In this document: positions 59,576-64,000 of the stretch, piece after piece
How the letters are laid out: each line of letters starts with the position of its first letter
Numbering within the stretch: the first letter of the stretch is position 1
Assembly (NCBI GenBank): GCA_018296165.2
Contig: JACKQL020000016.1
Span: forward strand, 496,001 to 560,000
Direction of reading: 5' to 3'
Source of the DNA: Termitomyces sp. T153
Taxonomy: Eukaryota; Basidiomycota; Agaricomycetes; Agaricales; Lyophyllaceae
DNA: 64,000 nt
Program-made: the position numbers and the translations under genes
The notes under the pieces: model-generated
What the model was told of the DNA's origin: nothing
The model's input: only the letters and a program-made list of their open reading frames with translations
Databases searched by the model: none

Positions 59576-59795
59576 TTGAGTTGCTTTTTGGTGTAATGGT
59601 TAATGGTGTTATTCATCGTAGACTTCTACAAATAATGCTGTTGGTTTAATCCCATTGTAATGCTTCTTTTTTGTTCCTAATGCATCAATGATGCACTAAT
59701 GTCACATTAACGGTGTTGCATTACTTTTGTGCAGTACTTCATTTTACTTACTGTTTTTATTGGAATTATGCAGAATGATGCATTGAAATGTCAGG
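59576..59795 (+). mobile_element. tRNA-headed SINE-like element
   Basis: TGGTGTAATGG near 59589 exactly fits the A-box pattern TRGYNNARNGG, and GGTTTAATCCC near 59643 is a one-base variant of a B box. The tail repeats GATGCAC/TGTTGCATTAC words as in the copies near 27350 and 45100. Confidence 0.5.
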
Positions 59796-59896
59796 GTTGG
59801 CTTAAATGAATTTGTTGCTACTTTCAAGTTCAAACAACAAGAAAGTCATACTAGTAAATATCAACATCCAAATGTATATCATAGACCCCGTAAAAA

Positions 59897-61835
59897 CTAC
59901 AGAGCTTGAAGTATTGCTTGAAATTCGAGCACAGCCATTTCACCTGTCTGCCACAACTTGACAAATCGAAGATCAGCCTTGTTAGCAATATTGATGAATT
60001 CCTCCAATGTGCGCTCTCTAGTGTTCATCAAGACCATCAGAGCAATGTCCAGATCATACTGGTGGACATGGCCTGCACCATAGTTGGGAAGTAGTGGCTC
60101 AGGTGCCTCTTTCAACCTTAGCGAAGAGTCGGCCTGGGGAGTGCCAGCCTGAGTGTGATGACGATGCGTGTGCTGAAGGATAAAGTCGTCTGTGTTATGA
60201 AGAGGAATAAGCATGTCTAGAAGCTTTTTCAGAAAGGTCACTCACGGACAAGGAGGCAAGCACTGGGCTTGAGGACTGCGCGGATGTTGCGAAGAATCTG
60301 AATACATTTCTCATCCGGCCAATGCAGTCTGATTTCAATAGTATTTTTTCAATATTTTCATGGCTCTGATGGACAGTTTTAGAAGGCACTCACAATACGT
60401 TCTTTAACTGCGCTCCGTTGTGATTAGGAAGCTCAGGAAGAATATTTGACTTTCAATACTCACGTAGTACACATCACACCCTTCAATTGGGGAATCAACA
60501 AAAAAATCTATAGCCTTGAATTCAATACGTTTTTCAGCAATTGCAGAAGGCAAGAGCTCCGGCCAAACTTCCGTCTCCGCTTGATGAATCCTATCGGGCC
60601 GATCCTGGAGCTTGAGTTGAAGATTTGGGAAGGCTTTGATCAGCTCCATAGCCATGGTCCCAATGCCCCCGCCGAGATCGTTGACGATCGTGCCAGGAGG
60701 ATATTGTCCCCAAGGGAAGTCTGTTGTACTACTTTAAACACCGCATCTACACATTCACGGGAAAAAATAGAACAAGACCGTACCTGAAAGAACAGCTGCT
60801 GCCTGTACCGCATCATTCCATCCACGCAACCCAAGAGCAAACTGTGCTCCTTGATTCAAACCCTCCACAGTTCCCTGCCAATGTCAGGTGTCACGACCAT
60901 CTGCGAAGTTCAGAGGAAACAGCAGTACCGCCTCAAAATATTCAAACATAGATCTTTCGTAACCGGACAGCTTATTCCATGGTGATCGCTCGATTTTTTT
61001 CTGATTTGAATTTGTTAAAACCTCGACAACCGTCCATGCTGTCTTGTTGATCTCATTGCTTCAGATTTGATTAATCAGTAGGTCAGAAAAAAAATCTCAT
61101 CGTGGGTTGCAAAGTTGTTACTCACCAAAAGGATATATAACTTACCAAAGGGTTTGAAGAGAGAAGTTGAAGGCTTAGACGGTTGTTCGCGAAACAATCT
61201 GCTGTGACTGTAGAACGAAGGACCCATGTAATGTAAGAATGGCATTTCGAAGCTTGTTATAGAATTACTTACCTTCTCGGAAAATATGTTTGGTAGCCAG
61301 TAGACGCATGATTTGGCCAAGTGGCTCATGATCAACACCCGCTTTTTCACCAATTTCCTTAACATGCATCCCGAACGGGTGCCCTTGAAGAATATCCGCT
61401 ATCTTGAAGGCGATCACGACGTTCAAACAAGTAGGTTCGAAGAACTGCGAGCGTAGTTTAAATACACAGAGAGAACAACTCTAGGAAGATCAAAGCAGAA
61501 ACCGCACCTGGAATGCTCTCTGTGATAGGGGATGAACTTAATCGAGAATCACAAAGCTTTATGAGAAGTAGGAGACATATCAGGCATACATTGAGTACAG
61601 TATGGCTCGGCCGCGCGAGGGTTGCGCACAACTGAGCACAAGCACCCTCAAGTACCCGAACGGCATCACCCAGTAGAGCTGAGTTGAACGCCGAGTCCAA
61701 CGGATGAGAATCCGAGCTATCCAGAGAGGGGATAGGTGGGAGTGAAGACTTCTTGCAATGAGATTCAATTGTATTTGCCGTGTCTTTTATAAGTGCGACC
61801 AGGGCAGAAATTTGTCCGTCAGCGTGGAGACCCAT
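59897..61835 (-). CDS. SAM-dependent O-methyltransferase (class II, plant/fungal type)
   Basis: Transfers methyl from S-adenosylmethionine to a hydroxyl of a small, often phenolic, substrate. ATG at 61835 (MGLHADGQISALVALIKDTA) opens an N-terminal exon ending ARPSHTVLN. The winged-helix dimerisation domain follows: LNVVIAFKIADILQGHPFGM, HVKEIGEKAGVDHEPLGQIM, LLATKHIFREG. Next come GTVEGLNQGAQFALGLRGW, FPWGQYPPGTIVNDLGGGIG (SAM-binding motif I), ELIKAFPNLQLKLQDRP, then the post-I segment EFKAIDFF. HWPDEKCIQILRNIRAVLKP carries the conserved His-Asp region. The C-terminus is LDIALMVLMNTRERTLEEF to FQAILQAL with stop at 59897. Motif I has Asn-Asp-Leu where VDVGGG is common. Substrate unknown. Confidence 0.85.
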
Positions 61836-62094
61836 CGGGGATTATGGAATGCGTGGAACGTGTCCTCGCTGAGGCTGGCACAGACTTATTATATGATCCA
61901 CAATGGCGCCAGAAGCAACGCCCACTCTGTGCTGGCACGATCACTTGACACTACTTACGATCAAATTGACATGAATGTACCAACTTACTCGCACAGAACC
62001 TCGAAAATAATCCCACCTGCCGTATTTGTATAATAGTATACATTTGCTTGCAGCCGTGCGCAAATCATAGAGTAGTCCTGTTCTGTTATCTGAT

Positions 62095-62470
62095 CTACTT
62101 TGCACCAAAGTGTATTGAGGACTCGAAAATTTTCATGATTTTAATATGGCGACATGTCGCATCCAGTAGTTGCGCTTGTCTCCCTTGAATGGACATGAAC
62201 CACTCACGGTGCTCATCTAGTTCTCTCACTGCGGCATGCGTTATTTCCTTAAAGAGTGAAACTTTTCCTCCGGGACCCAGAGGAAATATGTCTAGTCTGC
62301 CCAGCAAAACCTGGGCTGGTGGTCGTCGTTATCCAATCATATATATTATGAACTCTGATTTGGTCATATCCGGAGTGGTTGATCAATCTCTCTACGTATG
62401 CAAAATCCAAGTCGACGCTGGCAGCGAGTTTGCGAACTGCACCTAATTTTGATTTTTTGGACATAGGGCT
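62095..62470 (-). CDS. Small unidentified protein
   Basis: From ATG at about 62464: MSKKSKLGAVRKLAASVDLD, FAYVERLINHSGYDQI. A second open frame (62095-62307) reads GKVSLFKEITHAAVRELDEH and QAQLLDATCRHIKIMKIFES. A CAG acceptor after CCAGCC near 62313 could join the two through an intron of about 45 nt. Composition is helical and charged. No family recognised. It lies upstream of the methyltransferase on the same strand. Confidence 0.3.
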
Positions 62471-62479
62471 CACCAAGGC

Positions 62480-64000
62480 ATCGAGTCAACTTATAACATT
62501 TTACCATCAACCTCAGCCGACATCTTGGGTCACGCTATCTCCCTTGGACAGATAAGTAACCCGTAGAAAGATCTCTAGTTCTCTGGGGCATGTTCATCTG
62601 CTTAAGCAAAGAAACTTTTCCTCTGAGCATGTTGTTCTACCCCTTGAGACTTCAGTCTTTTCAAGTTGGACCAGTACATCGGGCTGCGTGCGCTGAGGTT
62701 GTACTATCAATTCGCAGTCAGACGTTGCACCGTGCGCTTCTTACGGAAGTAGTAGGACAGAGCTCGAGCCATTGGCTGGCGGCTGTGCTTCGGACGGAAA
62801 AAGAATTTTCGGCCCGGGTGGGAGTAAATCTTCGAACTTCGACCGCAAATCCGTACAACCACTTGTATCTGTTTGTTCCTTATCTTTATCTTTATCTTAT
62901 TATCTTATCTTGTTCTTTTTTTTATCTTACATCTGAATAAGCATCAACTTGACAATACACCTATTTGTATATGTTTGTCCATTGGACTCTCCACTTCTTC
63001 TCTTATTGGTTTGGAAGGATTTCATGTGGGATGTATTAGTACTCTTGAACTATTACAGCTCACATCCGTAATACAGCTCACATCCATAACTATGGATGAT
63101 CTCTCCTTTCTACTTGCTGAACATCATGTTTTTCTTTCTTATTAACTTTGATTTCCTGTCCACGACTGTTGATAGAGGTATTGTCATGGTGGATGGAAAA
63201 CATAATAGCTTGGTCTGATATCATGGTTTGGCAAGTTTTCTATAGTTTATGCAATCATCGCAGCATTGACTTTTTCTATCAATGGTCTTTTGCTCTGATC
63301 GAGGTCACAGTATTTCTATGGTTTGTGTAATCATGAACCTATCCCCTTTCATCAAACTGTCCAAGAGAATTTCCTCTGTTCATGTAATGACACATCTATG
63401 TAACTCTTTTCTCATCTCAATCTGGTTTGTATACCACAGGTACTTTATGGGATGCAACATTGTATCATACTGTGTAAGTTCCATCAACCACAATGAGCTT
63501 ATCAATAGTGAACAAAGTAATGTTCCATTGTTCCATAGGACGATGGCTGCCAAATGGCACATTCACCTGTTCACACTCAGTTGTGCAGACCCATCTTTTC
63601 ACTCAAGTTATCTTTGCCTCGATAAATCATGTCAAAGTGGACATGCACATACTCCTATCATGTTTGCAACATGTACCATAAACATGATTCATGACCTCAA
63701 CCACAAAACATACAACATCTATTTAGACTAAGCATATGCACACTAAAAAAAAAGCAACATGTATGTATAAAAAATCTTCACACATTTTCGACCCTCAAAA
63801 TATCAGTAACAACTTGTCTGGCATGTAAGATAATCCAATTGTATATCTGGGGTCCATATTGCCAAATGTGTAAAAGCCCCTTTCTGATGTCTGATGTGGG
63901 ATGGCCAAGGTTGGCAGAGAAATAGCAGAGATAGGTAGATTGAAAGCAGCATTATGGCAAGAGAGGTCGGGACAGAGGTTCATCTCTAGCGGATGAACAC
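62480..64000. other. AT-rich, transposon-like end of window
   Basis: A TTATCTTTATC run lies at about 62880-62930, a short direct repeat ACAGCTCACATCC at 63054 and 63071, and CpG-poor sequence to the end. Plus-strand frame 63282-63731 is not family-like. Nothing else recognised. Confidence 0.35.

Overview
The window looks like nuclear DNA of a filamentous basidiomycete, most likely an Agaricomycete. Genes are split by many 50-75 nt introns. The families seen are typical of that class: DUF6533 membrane protein, TKL-type kinase with an HGDLK catalytic loop, BTB protein, HVA1-type Tudor protein, multicopper laccases and a secreted PI-PLC-like protein. The retrotransposons are Tf2-like chromoviruses. 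A Ceratobasidiaceae/Rhizoctonia-like source would fit, but that is an inference from gene style, not a species call. Exon chains were assembled by eye from six-frame translation and family conservation, so internal splice sites are approximate unless stated.

Left gene-rich part (1-30.3 kb). In order: the 3' end of an unknown gene (+); a secreted aldose 1-epimerase (+); a DUF6533 protein (+); a minus-strand block whose reading frame runs from CBS domains through a Spa2-homology (SHD) module into a TKL kinase; a small hypothetical (-) divergent from an HVA1-Tudor/AT-hook gene (+). Then comes a 2.1-2.2 kb tandem segmental duplication carrying two BTB genes (-) and a beheaded copy of the AT-hook gene tail. 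After that: laccase 1 (-), an MFS sugar/quinate-type transporter (-), a PI-PLC-X-like secreted protein (-), a roughly 3.9 kb stretch without a convincing gene, and laccase 2 (+).

Middle part (about 30.8-59.9 kb) is a nested transposon block. Two chromovirus families are present. Gypsy-1 (34448-44158) keeps a perfect 5-bp target duplication, a truncated 5' LTR, decayed gag-PR-RT-RH-INT-chromodomain, and an extra antisense coding region between pol and the 3' LTR. Two solo LTRs of the same family lie at 31357-32509 and 49680-50802. Gypsy-2 is present as several deleted copies. One carries a Tc1/mariner element with about 300-bp inverted repeats in its gag, and a Gypsy-1 solo LTR in its 3' LTR. 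tRNA-headed SINE-like pieces are scattered through the block and just outside it. The block is visibly poor in CpG, and many stops in pol fall where relatives have arginine CGA codons, as expected from methyl-CpG decay.

Right part (59.9-64 kb) returns to CpG-containing sequence with a SAM-dependent O-methyltransferase (-), a small unidentified gene (-), and an AT-rich, transposon-like end.

The two laccases, the transporter, the epimerase and the O-methyltransferase suggest a neighbourhood for use or modification of sugars and phenolics, but nothing in the sequence shows they are co-regulated.
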